Of a DNA stretch of 64,000 nt, positions 44,531 through 52,986 are shown piece by piece (within the stretch, counting starts at the first letter, position 1; every line of letters begins with the position of its first letter). This DNA is from Desulfoluna sp. GTDB taxonomy: Bacteria > Desulfobacterota > Desulfobacteria > Desulfobacterales > Desulfolunaceae. The DNA is taken from the NCBI RefSeq assembly GCF_030145185.1, contig NZ_JAQYWB010000008.1, positions 43,455 to 107,454 of the forward strand, in the 5' to 3' direction. The notes under the pieces are model-generated. The model was not told the DNA's origin. It ran no database searches and was given only the letters and a program-made list of their open reading frames with translations. The position numbers and the translations under genes are program-made.

Positions 44531-45769
44531 TTAGGTGCTCATCGTCTTTGTGACAAACTGGATGTAGGCTCGGGCGTGGCTGATAAAAGCGGCCATGTTG
44601 GCTCGGTGGTTGGCAAAAAAACCACTGTAAGCGCTCTCCTGAATAAAGAGAGGGTCGAGTTCCGTGGCGTGTTGAAGCATCAACACCGCATGGTGCAGGT
44701 CGTTGGCAGCCCCTCTGGAGTCCAGAACCGGTGCAAAGTCAACCATCACGGCTTCCAGGATGGTGGCCATGGCCGTGGACACCCCTTGTGCATAAAAGAA
44801 GTAATCATCTGCCTTGAAGGTGCTGACCCGGGCGCCGTTCTCTTCATGGGTTTTTACGAGGTCGTCGTCGCAGTCTCCCAAGAGGTCTTCAAAACTTTTG
44901 AGCAGGGGGATCAGGTTATCAGCCCGGGAGTGAAAGGTGGCCTTGTTGGTGTTGAGTCGTTCCCTGTAGGTTCTGAGTTCATCAAGGGCCTGGGCGTAGG
45001 ATTTTTCGGGTGCAGGCAGCCAGTATTTTTTGGGGTCGTTGTTGAACTTGGCCCGCGCCAGGTTGAGGTTGCGGTCGAATTTGATCGTGCTGCCGGTCCT
45101 GGCAATACGTTCCGTGAGTTTTTCGGTCGAGCGCCGGGTGACCTCAAGGATGCCGAGTTGGCGATTGCTGATGTTGTCGGTAAAGAAGGTGGCGACGTCG
45201 TTGGGGCGCCATCCAAGCCGACGGACGTTAATCTCATAGTTCAGGGGCTCAATGAGCGCGGTGACAAAGGCAGTCCCTCGCACGGCATTGGGGAAGAGAT
45301 CGGCCACATCCTGCTCCACGGAGCTGTGGGGGGTGTTCGCCGGGTCTGTGCCATGGCCCTGGGCGTCCACATGGAGGGTTGACTCGGGGTCTATTTTTTC
45401 GGTCGTTCCCGCGTGACTGTCGGAGGCTTGGGGTGTGTGTGATACAGCGGGCGTATTTTTTTCACCTGAAACCCCGTGGGCATCTGTGGCCGGTGTGCCT
45501 GAATCATCGGTCGCAAGGGCCGAACCGGCGTGAGCTGTTTTGTCAGTCCCGAGGACTTTTCCAAGGACGATGTCGGCTTTTTTGAGTGCAGGGCTTTTCT
45601 CTACGGCCTGGTGATAGGCGGACGGCACGTCGTCACTGTCGGTAAAATACTGAAAAAGTTTGGAACCTCCCCAGAGGACGGCTACCGTGACAACAAGGGC
45701 CAGGGCCACTCTTGAAACGAGATATACCTTGAAATCTTTGCCGGTCTTTTTGTTGGTGGGATCATTCAT
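44531..45769 (-). CDS. DUF2333-like membrane-anchored protein
   Basis: 412 residues. One N-terminal membrane helix (VALALVVTVAVLWGGSKLF), then about 100 low-complexity residues rich in T, S, H and D, then a soluble helical domain of about 260 residues. The segment RRLGWRPNDVATFFTDNISNRQLGILEV resembles the conserved stretch of the DUF2333 family. AAGGAG precedes the ATG. It lies about 260 bp downstream of selB on the same strand; no link to selenium is evident. The function of the family is unknown. Confidence 0.6.
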   Translation of the reverse strand: MNDPTNKKTGKDFKVYLVSRVALALVVTVAVLWGGSKLFQYFTDSDDVPSAYHQAVEKSPALKKADIVLGKVLGTDKTAHAGSALATDDSGTPATDAHGVSGEKNTPAVSHTPQASDSHAGTTEKIDPESTLHVDAQGHGTDPANTPHSSVEQDVADLFPNAVRGTAFVTALIEPLNYEINVRRLGWRPNDVATFFTDNISNRQLGILEVTRRSTEKLTERIARTGSTIKFDRNLNLARAKFNNDPKKYWLPAPEKSYAQALDELRTYRERLNTNKATFHSRADNLIPLLKSFEDLLGDCDDDLVKTHEENGARVSTFKADDYFFYAQGVSTAMATILEAVMVDFAPVLDSRGAANDLHHAVLMLQHATELDPLFIQESAYSGFFANHRANMAAFISHARAYIQFVTKTMST

Positions 45770-46026
45770 ATTTTCTCCTTAATCTCCCGGATATTCAGCA
45801 CCACAGATTGATGGTTTAGCTAGTGTCAGGCCCACAGTATGCACATTTTTAATACAGAAGTCAAAAGAGCAGGGTGAGAGCGTCATTGTTTCAAAAGAAC
45901 CCCTTAGTTTTACAGAGGTAAATCATCGGGGCGCAGGTGCGTGAGGCTTCAGGAAATAAAGGGTCACACATTTTTTTACCCGAATTCCCTTGGGCGTTTA
46001 TTTTTTTCTGCACCCCACTGCCCGGA

Positions 46027-47943
46027 TTAGCTGCGACCTCTCAACTGTCGGGTATCTCCGACGCGAATGGTCAGGTTTTTACCGTCATAGTATTCCAGAA
46101 GAGGAATTAAATATTTTCGGGAGACCCCGCCGGTCATCTCTTTGAAGTCTGCGGTGGTCATTTCGGTGTGGGTTTCAAAGAAAGCCAGCACGCGTGATTC
46201 CAGACCTTCAAGGGCAGATTGGTGAAAGTAGAGATCTTCTTTGGCCTTTCTCAACGTTTTCTCTGTGGTGAGAAGAAGGAGCACATCCATGGCCTTGTTG
46301 ACCGGGACCCCAAGGGTCTCACACAGGGCCTTGAAGTAGGGTGGCGTGAGGGCTGTGTCGCTGTAAGCGGAGACAATATTTTTCTTCAGCAGCTCCTGAT
46401 CCACCTGAAGTTCGACGGTATGGGTGGCGAGTTTAACCGTGTCCGAGGTGAGGATGACCGACTTGTCGGTGACGAGATGATTAAGCGTGAGGGTAAAAAC
46501 ACGGTTTCCCAGTATGGCGGGAAATTTGGATTTCAACTCTTCTTTGGACATCCCTTCCTTTAAAGGGTGGGTCTTGTGATAATCGGCGAGAAAGGTTTTG
46601 CCGATTTCCGTCAGGCGGGAGAAGGTGTCCCCATGGATCAAGGTACGGGATTCTTTGTCCGTCTGGATAACCACTCGCTTGGAGAGCAGTCCGGAGAGGG
46701 CTCCTGTCAGCTGTTTCTCGCTGCAGTTGGTCATGATCTTCAGGTCGGAAAAAGGAAGGCCGGCATACCCTGCCTGGGTGACATGAAATGAGATGATTTC
46801 AGGCAGCTCGTTTTCCCTCAAGCCTGCCAGACCCTGGGTGACGTCTTCTCGAAAGCGCTTGTGTTTGGGGGGGATCGGGTTCAGGATACGTCCCCCGCCG
46901 ATGGTGCGGACCGGGGAGTAGCTTCGGATCACATACCGGTCGTCCTTGATACAGGCGACGGGCTCTTCCAGGCGCAGCTGAACGGCGGCGGTTTTTCCGG
47001 CATCCAGGGATTCCCGGTCCAGGAGGATCAGGTATCCGAGGACTTCACTGGTGCCGGTGTGAAGGCGAATCCGGGTTCGATTCTTCAGGGGCTTTTTGGC
47101 GCTGGGCAGATAGTGAAATTCCACATCCATGAGATAGCTTGGCTTGATGTTACCGGGTGTGGACACCACCTCGCCCCGTTGGATGGCGCTTTTTTCCAGG
47201 CCCTGAAAGTTGATGGCCGTGCGCATTCCTGAGGAGGCTTTTTCCACGCTGTCACTGTGGACCTGAATGCCGCGGACTTTGGATTCCACCCCGGAGGGGT
47301 AGATGGTAACTGCGTCCCCAATGGAGATGCTTCCGGAAATGACGGTACCGGTGATGACGGTACCGAATCCTTTCATGGTGAACACGCGGTCCACGGGCAG
47401 CCTGAAAACAGAGGCGGTGCGACGTTGTGGAACGCTCGCGGCCAGTTCGGAAAGGGTCTGCTTCAGGGTGTCCATCCCGTCGCCGGTAACGGAGGAGACA
47501 GGAATCATTGGCGCCCCTTCTAAAAAGGTGCCTTTAAGGAAGCCGCCGATGTCCTCTTGGACAAGTTCCAGCCACTCCTCATCGACGAGGTCGGTCTTGG
47601 TGAGCACCACCACGCCATGGGAGATGCCCAGAAGGGAACAGATTTCCATGTGCTCACGGGTTTGTGGCATGACCCCTTCATCGGCCGCAATCACCATGGC
47701 CACGATGTCGATGCCAGTGGCACCGGCGACCATGTTTTTGACGAATTTTTCATGGCCAGGGACATCCACGATGCCCACGTGCTGGCCATTGGGCAGGGCC
47801 ATGGAAGCAAATCCGAGCTCAATGGTGATGCCTCGTGCCTTCTCTTCTTTCAATCGATCTGTTTCGATGCCGGTCAGGCTTCGAATGAGGCTGGTTTTAC
47901 CGTGATCTATGTGTCCGGCCGTGCCGAGTATGATCTGTTTCAA
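46027..47943 (-). CDS. selB: Selenocysteine-specific elongation factor
   Basis: 638 residues. GTPase motifs [25 protein letters not shown] and TKTDLV; EF-Tu-like domains II and III; then SelB-type winged-helix repeats (about 370-638) that bind the SECIS hairpin in the mRNA. Delivers Sec-tRNA(Sec) to UGA codons. The start is TTG at 47943, with AAGGG 5 nt upstream; there is no ATG nearby in frame. The domain layout distinguishes it from EF-Tu. No selA, selC or selenoprotein gene was recognised in the window. Confidence 0.93.
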   Translation of the reverse strand: MKQIILGTAGHIDHGKTSLIRSLTGIETDRLKEEKARGITIELGFASMALPNGQHVGIVDVPGHEKFVKNMVAGATGIDIVAMVIAADEGVMPQTREHMEICSLLGISHGVVVLTKTDLVDEEWLELVQEDIGGFLKGTFLEGAPMIPVSSVTGDGMDTLKQTLSELAASVPQRRTASVFRLPVDRVFTMKGFGTVITGTVISGSISIGDAVTIYPSGVESKVRGIQVHSDSVEKASSGMRTAINFQGLEKSAIQRGEVVSTPGNIKPSYLMDVEFHYLPSAKKPLKNRTRIRLHTGTSEVLGYLILLDRESLDAGKTAAVQLRLEEPVACIKDDRYVIRSYSPVRTIGGGRILNPIPPKHKRFREDVTQGLAGLRENELPEIISFHVTQAGYAGLPFSDLKIMTNCSEKQLTGALSGLLSKRVVIQTDKESRTLIHGDTFSRLTEIGKTFLADYHKTHPLKEGMSKEELKSKFPAILGNRVFTLTLNHLVTDKSVILTSDTVKLATHTVELQVDQELLKKNIVSAYSDTALTPPYFKALCETLGVPVNKAMDVLLLLTTEKTLRKAKEDLYFHQSALEGLESRVLAFFETHTEMTTADFKEMTGGVSRKYLIPLLEYYDGKNLTIRVGDTRQLRGRS

Positions 47944-48081
47944 CGACCCTTAGCTCCTCTTTATCGCGGGCATATAATTAAGCCGTATGGCCCGGTTTCG
48001 GGTGGAAGTACGGGGAACCCTGATACTTTTCGGGTCTGTTCTTCCCGGGAAGTGGTCGGGCGGGGCTTTTTATATGCACAT

Positions 48082-48255
48082 CTATGTGGATTTTCTGTGA
48101 CGCCAGTATGCGGAAAAGTAGGCCAGAGCAAGCAGCAACAGGCCCAGAACTGCGGAAAAGACGATTCCCTTGTCTGGATAAAAGAGACGCATCAGAAGCG
48201 TTCCACAGGCAAAAGAGAGAATCGCACGTATCATAAAGATGGTCACACGTTCCAT
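48082..48255 (-). CDS. Small membrane protein upstream of selB
   Basis: 57 residues from ATG 48255, preceded by GAGGTG. Two hydrophobic segments (FMIRAILSFACGTLLMRLF and FSAVLGLLLLALAYFSAYW) and a basic C-terminus. No family recognised. The reading frame is short and could be fortuitous, though the hydrophobic pattern and ribosome site support it. Confidence 0.45.
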   Translation of the reverse strand: MERVTIFMIRAILSFACGTLLMRLFYPDKGIVFSAVLGLLLLALAYFSAYWRHRKST

Positions 48256-48808
48256 ATGGGTACACCTCAAGGCGATCGCTCGCCGTCTGGGTTTTCATGT
48301 ATCGGAATCTATAAACGCATGCAGCGCATGCCTGAAGCCTGTGCCCTAAAGCACGGTTCATACCTATTATAATTGGCTGGTGGGGGTCAATAGGCAATGT
48401 CCTGAGAGGGGGGACATGTCTATCCCAGGGTTTTATCCCACCTCAAGTGTCCGTGGGCTTGTCGTGCCGGTGGAAAGGTGGGCTGCGTCGTTCTGGGAGC
48501 CTTATTATAAATAAGGAGGGGACTTTCTGACGGCCCGTGGTGGGCCGTGTTATTTTTTCTGGCAGGGGTCTGTTTCTGGCGACGCTGTGGAAGGATTCGC
48601 CTCGGCCCGGAGGGGTCACAGGGATTTTGATGCAAAGGGCTGATTGCAAGGGACCGGGATCGATGAAGCTGGCTTTGTTGTGGCAGGTGAGGAGCACCTT
48701 AGGGATGTTTGACATGTCCTCTTTGACGTATCGTTTCACAAATTCAGGTGGTTGGTTGCTAAGGGTGGGGCGTGAGGGCTTTTTTTTTGCCATGGCATTT
48801 AAAAAGCC
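48256..48808. other. Intergenic region before the tRNA pair
   Basis: About 550 bp. Contains one small hairpin (GGCCCGTGGTGGGCC near 48533-48547). An open frame on the plus strand has no ribosome site and I do not call it. Confidence 0.35.
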
Positions 48809-48837
48809 TTGAAAAGCGTGAGGTCATCGGGTATAAA
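48809..48837 (+). promoter_or_regulatory. Promoter of the tRNA-His/tRNA-Arg pair
   Basis: TTGAAA (48809-48814), 17-bp spacer, TATAAA (48832-48837). The first tRNA begins 15 nt later. Confidence 0.8.
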
Positions 48838-48852
48838 TCTCTTGTTTTTGTG

Positions 48853-48928
48853 GTGAGCGTAGCTCAGTTGGTAGAGTCCCGGATTGTGATTCCGGTCGTC
48901 GCGGGTTCAAGCCCCGTCGCTCACCCCA
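48853..48928 (+). tRNA. tRNA-His (anticodon GTG)
   Basis: 76 nt with CCA. Acceptor GTGAGCG pairs with CGCTCAC; anticodon GTG in GATTGTGATTC; discriminator C and a preceding G (48852) that can give the G-1:C73 pair specific to tRNA-His. Confidence 0.95.
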
Positions 48929-48937
48929 TTACCCTAT

Positions 48938-49014
<77 letters not shown>

Positions 49015-49026
49015 CTTTGGGAAATT

Positions 49027-49060
49027 AAAGCCTCAAGGTTAAGTTCTTGTGGCTTTTTTT
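49027..49060 (+). terminator. Terminator of the tRNA operon
   Basis: AAAGCCTCAAG...CTTGTGGCTTTTTTT stem-loop with T-tail. Confidence 0.8.
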
Positions 49061-49323
49061 GTATCCAGCCTTTTTGGTCTTTGTGTCTGATTATGGACAG
49101 CAAGGTGTCAGGGAGGCGGGGTGTAGATAAAAAGAGATAATAAGTTGGGTTGCTTTTTGCTCCCCTTGCCTGTTGTCTTTAAACAAACTGGGCCTGTCTT
49201 AATTTCAAGGCGCGTTCACTGTTTCGCACTTAAGGGAAGTCATAATTTGTCAGATACGTATACCTGCGTGACAATTACCTCAAGTTTGGAACATTTAAAC
49301 TTTTTCTTTAGGAGATTGTCACC
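49061..49323 (+). promoter_or_regulatory. cspA leader region
   Basis: 263 bp between the tRNA terminator and cspA. AGGAGATTGTCACC precedes the ATG. Cold-shock genes usually have a long structured leader; the length here would allow it, but I could not place a promoter or a conserved cold box. Confidence 0.35.
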
Positions 49324-49524
49324 ATGGCGAACGGAATTGTAAAATGGTTTAACGAGTCAAAAGGTTTTGGTTTTATTGAGCAGGAGAACGGGGCGGATCT
49401 TTTCGTACACCACTCAAGCATCAATGCTACCGGTTTTAAAACCCTCCAGGAAGGTGACCGAGTCACTTTTGACGTTGAGCAGGGCCAGAAAGGTCCCGCT
49501 GCAGGTAACGTAACTGTAGTTTAG
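49324..49524 (+). CDS. cspA: Cold-shock protein
   Basis: 66 residues, one cold-shock domain. RNA-binding motifs KGFGFI (RNP1) and LFVHHSSI (RNP2); start [22 protein letters not shown] chaperone binding single-stranded nucleic acid. Strong AGGAG ribosome site and own terminator. Confidence 0.95.
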   Translation: MANGIVKWFNESKGFGFIEQENGADLFVHHSSINATGFKTLQEGDRVTFDVEQGQKGPAAGNVTVV

Positions 49525-49603
49525 ATACCCGATTATAAAACTTTGTGGCGCGCGGGTTTGAAAGAACTCATCATCGCCTGATAAGTTGAATATAGTTTAG
49601 AAA

Positions 49604-49638
49604 GAGCCTCGTTGATTTATTTCAGCGGGGCTTTTTTT
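49604..49638 (+). terminator. Terminator after cspA
   Basis: AGCCTCGTTGA pairs with TCAGCGGGGCT (two G-T pairs), followed by seven T. Confidence 0.85.
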
Positions 49639-49922
49639 ATGATTTTTTTGCTGGGGGGCAAGCTCTTGCCAATGTGTATGAGCCGGGTTTGATAAACAGG
49701 CCTTATTATATATTTCAAATTGACGTCGAACCCAAGGTGTATCCGTGCCTTGCTTTCAAGGTCACTTTGATTGGGCGGGTAATCCCTGATTGCCCTCACG
49801 GCTCCTTATCATTTTGTGGGGTATGGATACTGTTTCATAATTGTGTGAAGTAAACGTTACAATTACATGTCACGATTGAATCCATTTATTCGTAACCCAT
49901 TGAATGTATGGGGTGTGACGGG

Positions 49923-49938
49923 TGGCATGCTAATTGCT
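49923..49938 (+). promoter_or_regulatory. Sigma-54 promoter
   Basis: TGGCATGCTAATTGCT against the consensus TGGCACG-N4-TTGCA: GG and GC with exactly 10 bp between them, and TTGC complete. It faces the small protein gene at 50153. A sigma-54 activator gene lies next to it (50519-51550, convergent). Confidence 0.75.
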
Positions 49939-50025
49939 CATTAATCAAGGATCTTACAATTTTATTTTTCGAATCTTGTCCAATAAATGGTATAAATTTA
50001 TTGTTGCCTTGGGTTGTTTTTTTGC

Positions 50026-50130
50026 ATTAACCCGGCAACTTGATATACGAAACAACAGGCAAATGAGATGTCAACTTTTTTGGGGTGATCGTGCCACTCG
50101 ACATCCATGGTATTTAACCGCCGGGTTAAT
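50026..50130 (+). repeat. Family-B mini-element, copy 1
   Basis: 105 bp bounded by an 11-bp perfect inverted repeat, ATTAACCCGGC ... GCCGGGTTAAT. The internal blocks GATGTCA, GGGGTGAT and CTCGACATCCATG are shared with the copy at 58983 in the opposite orientation. It lies between the sigma-54 promoter and the ribosome site of the next gene, so it is inside the mRNA leader. Confidence 0.8.
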
Positions 50131-50152
50131 ATTTGAGAAAGGAGGGCGTTGA

Positions 50153-50395
50153 ATGGCAAGCACTCAGGCTGGGATGGAGGATCATATAGAACGGGGTGGC
50201 TATGATGAGCGGCGAGTACATTCTGACAGGCGTGTCTATTCATACAAGGGGTATTATCCTGAACGACGGGCGGTCAATGATCGCAGGTCTGGGGTCGATC
50301 GCAGATCGGATCGAGTTGAGGGGCCAATTTCGGAAGAGCGCCTGATACTGCAAACTAACCGTCCAGAGATGGATGAGAGTGAGAGGCACGGCTGA
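50153..50395 (+). CDS. Small Arg/Asp-rich protein under sigma-54 control
   Basis: 80 residues, strongly charged, with repeated arginine motifs (DERRVHSDRRVYS, ERRAVNDRRSGVDRRSDR). AAGGAGGG is an excellent ribosome site. No membrane segment or catalytic motif. The arginine pattern resembles the tails near PilZ or other regulatory proteins, but I recognise no family. Expression probably depends on the sigma-54 promoter at 49923, with a family-B element in the leader. Confidence 0.65.
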   Translation: MASTQAGMEDHIERGGYDERRVHSDRRVYSYKGYYPERRAVNDRRSGVDRRSDRVEGPISEERLILQTNRPEMDESERHG

Positions 50396-50518
50396 AAAGG
50401 CTGCTCGGGTCGTATGGATTCCCAGGGATGCTGCACTGGCAAACAGCTGAGGTTTAGTCCAGGTGTGATCGGGAAAAAACGTATGGTTATATTGCGTTGA
50501 TTCGTAGAGAGGGTACTG

Positions 50519-51550
50519 TCAATTGGGTCTGCTGATGTTGAGATTGTCTATTTTGGTTAGCAGCGTTTTGTAACTAATTTTCAGTATTTTTGATGCGTGT
50601 GTTCTGTTCCAGTTTGTAACGCCAAGTACCCGTGAAATAATCTCTTTTTCGACAATATTAGCCGTGTCCTGTTTGATTTTTTTTAGGGAAATCGTCGTCA
50701 TGTCGTCTGTGCTTATGCTTACAATATCTATGATCTCTTTTATGATGTGGCCGTCGATGGGCATCGCCGGATCGGAAACCATGTCTGTACGGGTGTCCTT
50801 TTCAGAGAGAATCTCATTTAACGTAGCTGCATCGCATCCTATGAGGAGTATCCTTTGGAGTAAACTGATAAGTTGTCGGACATTGCCTGGCCACGAGTAA
50901 TGGCAGAGCCTGTTGAATGTTTCGGTGTCCAGCTCATTGATTTTTCGATTGGTGTATTTCTCCTGATAGATCTTCGTGTAGTGTTTGATGAGCTCGGGGA
51001 TGTCCGTGGGGCGTTCGCGAAGAGGGCGAATATAGATTTGAACCATATTGAGGCGGTAGTAGAGATCTTTTCGGAACTCCTTGGCCCGTATTTTTTCGTT
51101 TAAGTTGTTGTTGGTGGCCGAGATGACCCAGGTGTTTGATTTTATATTGGATTCAGATCCAAGGCGATTGTATTCACCACTTTGAAGCACGTGCAGGAGC
51201 TTGGCCTGAAGGTGAAACGACATGTCGCCGATCTCATCCAAGAAGAGAACACCTCCATCCGCCAGCTCAAATTTTCCTTTTCTTTTTTTATTTGCTCCAG
51301 TGTAAGCCCCTTGCTCCACGCCAAAGAGTTCGCTTTCGAGCAGGGTGTCCGGGATCGCCGCACAATTGACCTTGACGAACTCTTTTTTGTTTCGGGGGGA
51401 CTTTTCGTAAAGTGCGCGAGCGACGACTTCTTTGCCTACCCCCGTTTCTCCTGTTATAATTACGTTCAGGGCCGTGTCCAAGGCAATAAGCTCTATGATT
51501 TCACGAATTTTTGCAATAGCGGGACTCACGCCGACGAGGGTGGTATGCAT
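50519..51550 (-). CDS. Sigma-54-dependent activator without receiver domain
   Basis: 343 residues. AAA+ domain from the first residues: Walker A GETGVGKE, the sigma-54-contacting loop GAYTGA (GAFTGA in most), Walker B GGVLFLDEIGD, and arginine finger region FRKDLYYRLN. C-terminal Fis-type helix-turn-helix (WNRTHASKILKISYKTLLTKI). There is no sensory N-terminus, so activity must be set by another protein or by expression. The split receiver-domain gene at 52079-52738 lies upstream on the same strand and could be its lost partner. It could drive the sigma-54 promoters seen here. Confidence 0.88.
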   Translation of the reverse strand: MHTTLVGVSPAIAKIREIIELIALDTALNVIITGETGVGKEVVARALYEKSPRNKKEFVKVNCAAIPDTLLESELFGVEQGAYTGANKKRKGKFELADGGVLFLDEIGDMSFHLQAKLLHVLQSGEYNRLGSESNIKSNTWVISATNNNLNEKIRAKEFRKDLYYRLNMVQIYIRPLRERPTDIPELIKHYTKIYQEKYTNRKINELDTETFNRLCHYSWPGNVRQLISLLQRILLIGCDAATLNEILSEKDTRTDMVSDPAMPIDGHIIKEIIDIVSISTDDMTTISLKKIKQDTANIVEKEIISRVLGVTNWNRTHASKILKISYKTLLTKIDNLNISRPN

Positions 51551-51687
51551 TGTGGTATCTACCCTGTGAAAAGATATGCGTTTAAAATTTTAAGGTTTGC
51601 CTGGACCTGAATGAGGTTACGACCTTACAGGTACATATATCGCCATGGTTTTTGGTCGCGCAATGGCAATACCATGCCCTCGCTTAG

Positions 51688-51931
51688 CCCGGATATTTCA
51701 CGAGTCGAGCACAACCATTTCAAGGCATCAGGGCTGCAGATGTAGTGGTTTACCTCAAAGCTCTGATAACGAAGAAGGTGGGTGCTCTCGGCTCGGGCGA
51801 AGGGTGAGAAACGCGAGTAGAAAATGGCAAATTACATTTTGCATGTTTGAAATATTTACATTTTGCTTAGTAACTCGCCGTAATGTAATATTATTACATT
51901 GGTTTTACCGTTTTATCATGAGATATTCAGG
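51688..51931 (+). repeat. Family-A MITE, copy 2
   Basis: 244 bp. Left end CCCGGATATTTCACGAG; right end slightly degraded (GATATTCAGG). Flanked by TTAG (51684-51687) and ATAG (51932-51935), so one duplication copy has mutated or the target was WTAG. It keeps the nested hairpins, with changed arms (CGAGCAC against GTGCTCTCG). Lies 138 bp upstream of the sigma-54 activator gene. Confidence 0.82.
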
Positions 51932-52078
51932 ATAGGGGCTGGGAACCAAGCTCATACTCGTACGAAAAGACCTGGCGGTCTTACAGGTTATAAAAATGCC
52001 TTTTAAACCAGTCAATAAATATCACAAGTAACCTAAAATAAACAATTTTGTTATGGGTTCGGTGATTTAGTCCGACTG

Positions 52079-52738
52079 CTATCTATGGGAAACGTGCGGG
52101 GGCTGCCGATTCGTGGTGGTGGGGGGCCGCAGGCTGATTTGATTCTCCAGTTCACTTAAAATGAGCGGTTTTCCCATGGTGGCGTTAGCTTTCAACTCCT
52201 CAGTCAGAGAGATAGCCCGAATATTTCATGAGAAAGCGACCATGCCAATGCAATAACTATCTATTACAGTTAGTTGTTGTAAAAAATGCAGATATTTCAA
52301 AAATACAAAATGTAACCCACAGTTTTGGACTCGATTTTCTCACCCTTCGGGCGAGCCGGGTGCGCTCATCTGCGGCGTTATCAGAGCTTTGAGGTAAACC
52401 ACTACATCTTCAGCTCTGATGCCTTGCATATGAGCGCACCCAACTCGTGAAATATCCGGGATAGGATGTTCTCCAAACCCTGAAATGGCGATGCTTGGGA
52501 GGTTTGGTGTGTTGTTTTTGATAATCGAAATTAACGCCGCGCCGCTGATATCCGGCATGATTAGATCGGTTCTAATTAAGTCGATGATGTCGGCGTGTGA
52601 GTTGAACAGCTTCAGGCCCTCGACCTCACTTTTCGCCGGCATAACATGATACTGTTTTCCCGAAAGATACATCGTCATCATGCCAAGAAGGATGATCGTA
52701 TTGTCATCGACGACCAGAATGTTTGCCTTTGGTTCCAT
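52079..52738 (-). pseudogene. Receiver-domain response regulator split by a MITE
   Basis: The 5' part (52738 to 52461, about 92 residues) has receiver motifs VVDDN, DLIMPDISG and SIAISGFGE. The family-A element at 52216-52460 follows, and the remaining part (52211 to 52079) reads SLTEELKANATMGKPLILSELENQ, with the receiver's conserved Lys-Pro. Removing the element and one ATAG copy joins the parts in frame to a 136-residue single-domain receiver ending in TAG. As it stands, translation runs into the element and stops after 132 residues, with a foreign tail of about 40 residues and without the conserved lysine. Confidence 0.88.
52216..52460 (-). repeat. Family-A MITE, copy 3, inserted in a receiver gene
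   Basis: 245 bp in the opposite orientation to copies 1 and 2, flanked by perfect ATAG repeats (52212-52215 and 52461-52464). On its own strand the hairpin arms are GGGTGCGCTCAT and ATGAGCGCACCC: still perfectly paired but different in sequence from copy 1. The inner stem ATCAGAGCT/AGCTCTGAT is the same as in copy 1. Confidence 0.9.
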
Positions 52739-52986
52739 GGCTGTTTGTAGAGAAATGTAGAGAAATGTACAGTTAAATTTATATTGACATTTTATTATGA
52801 TAGATGAATATTATGTTTACAGCAAGCCTTAAATATATGCCAAATAACAAATGATTATGGTTTTTAGATTTGATTAATGTGACAGGTCTGTGTATCGTAT
52901 GACTCTCTCTATATGTGGGTAGGTATAGATGTAATGGCCTTGTTTTAGAAATACTAGCGATCGCACTAATATCATAGTGGGGGGCG

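Noticed and set aside
48537..48812. Plus-strand open frame of 91 codons before tRNA-His
   Set aside because: No ribosome site, odd composition, and its end overlaps the tRNA promoter at 48809.
49934..50152. Open frame of 72 codons spanning the family-B element
   Set aside because: It crosses the mini-element and the ribosome site of the next gene; no start signal.
52340..52460. Conserved small frame inside the family-A elements (GIRA..VVVYLKALI) as a gene
   Set aside because: It follows the pairing arms of the hairpin and has no own ribosome site in any copy. Most likely a by-product of the structure.
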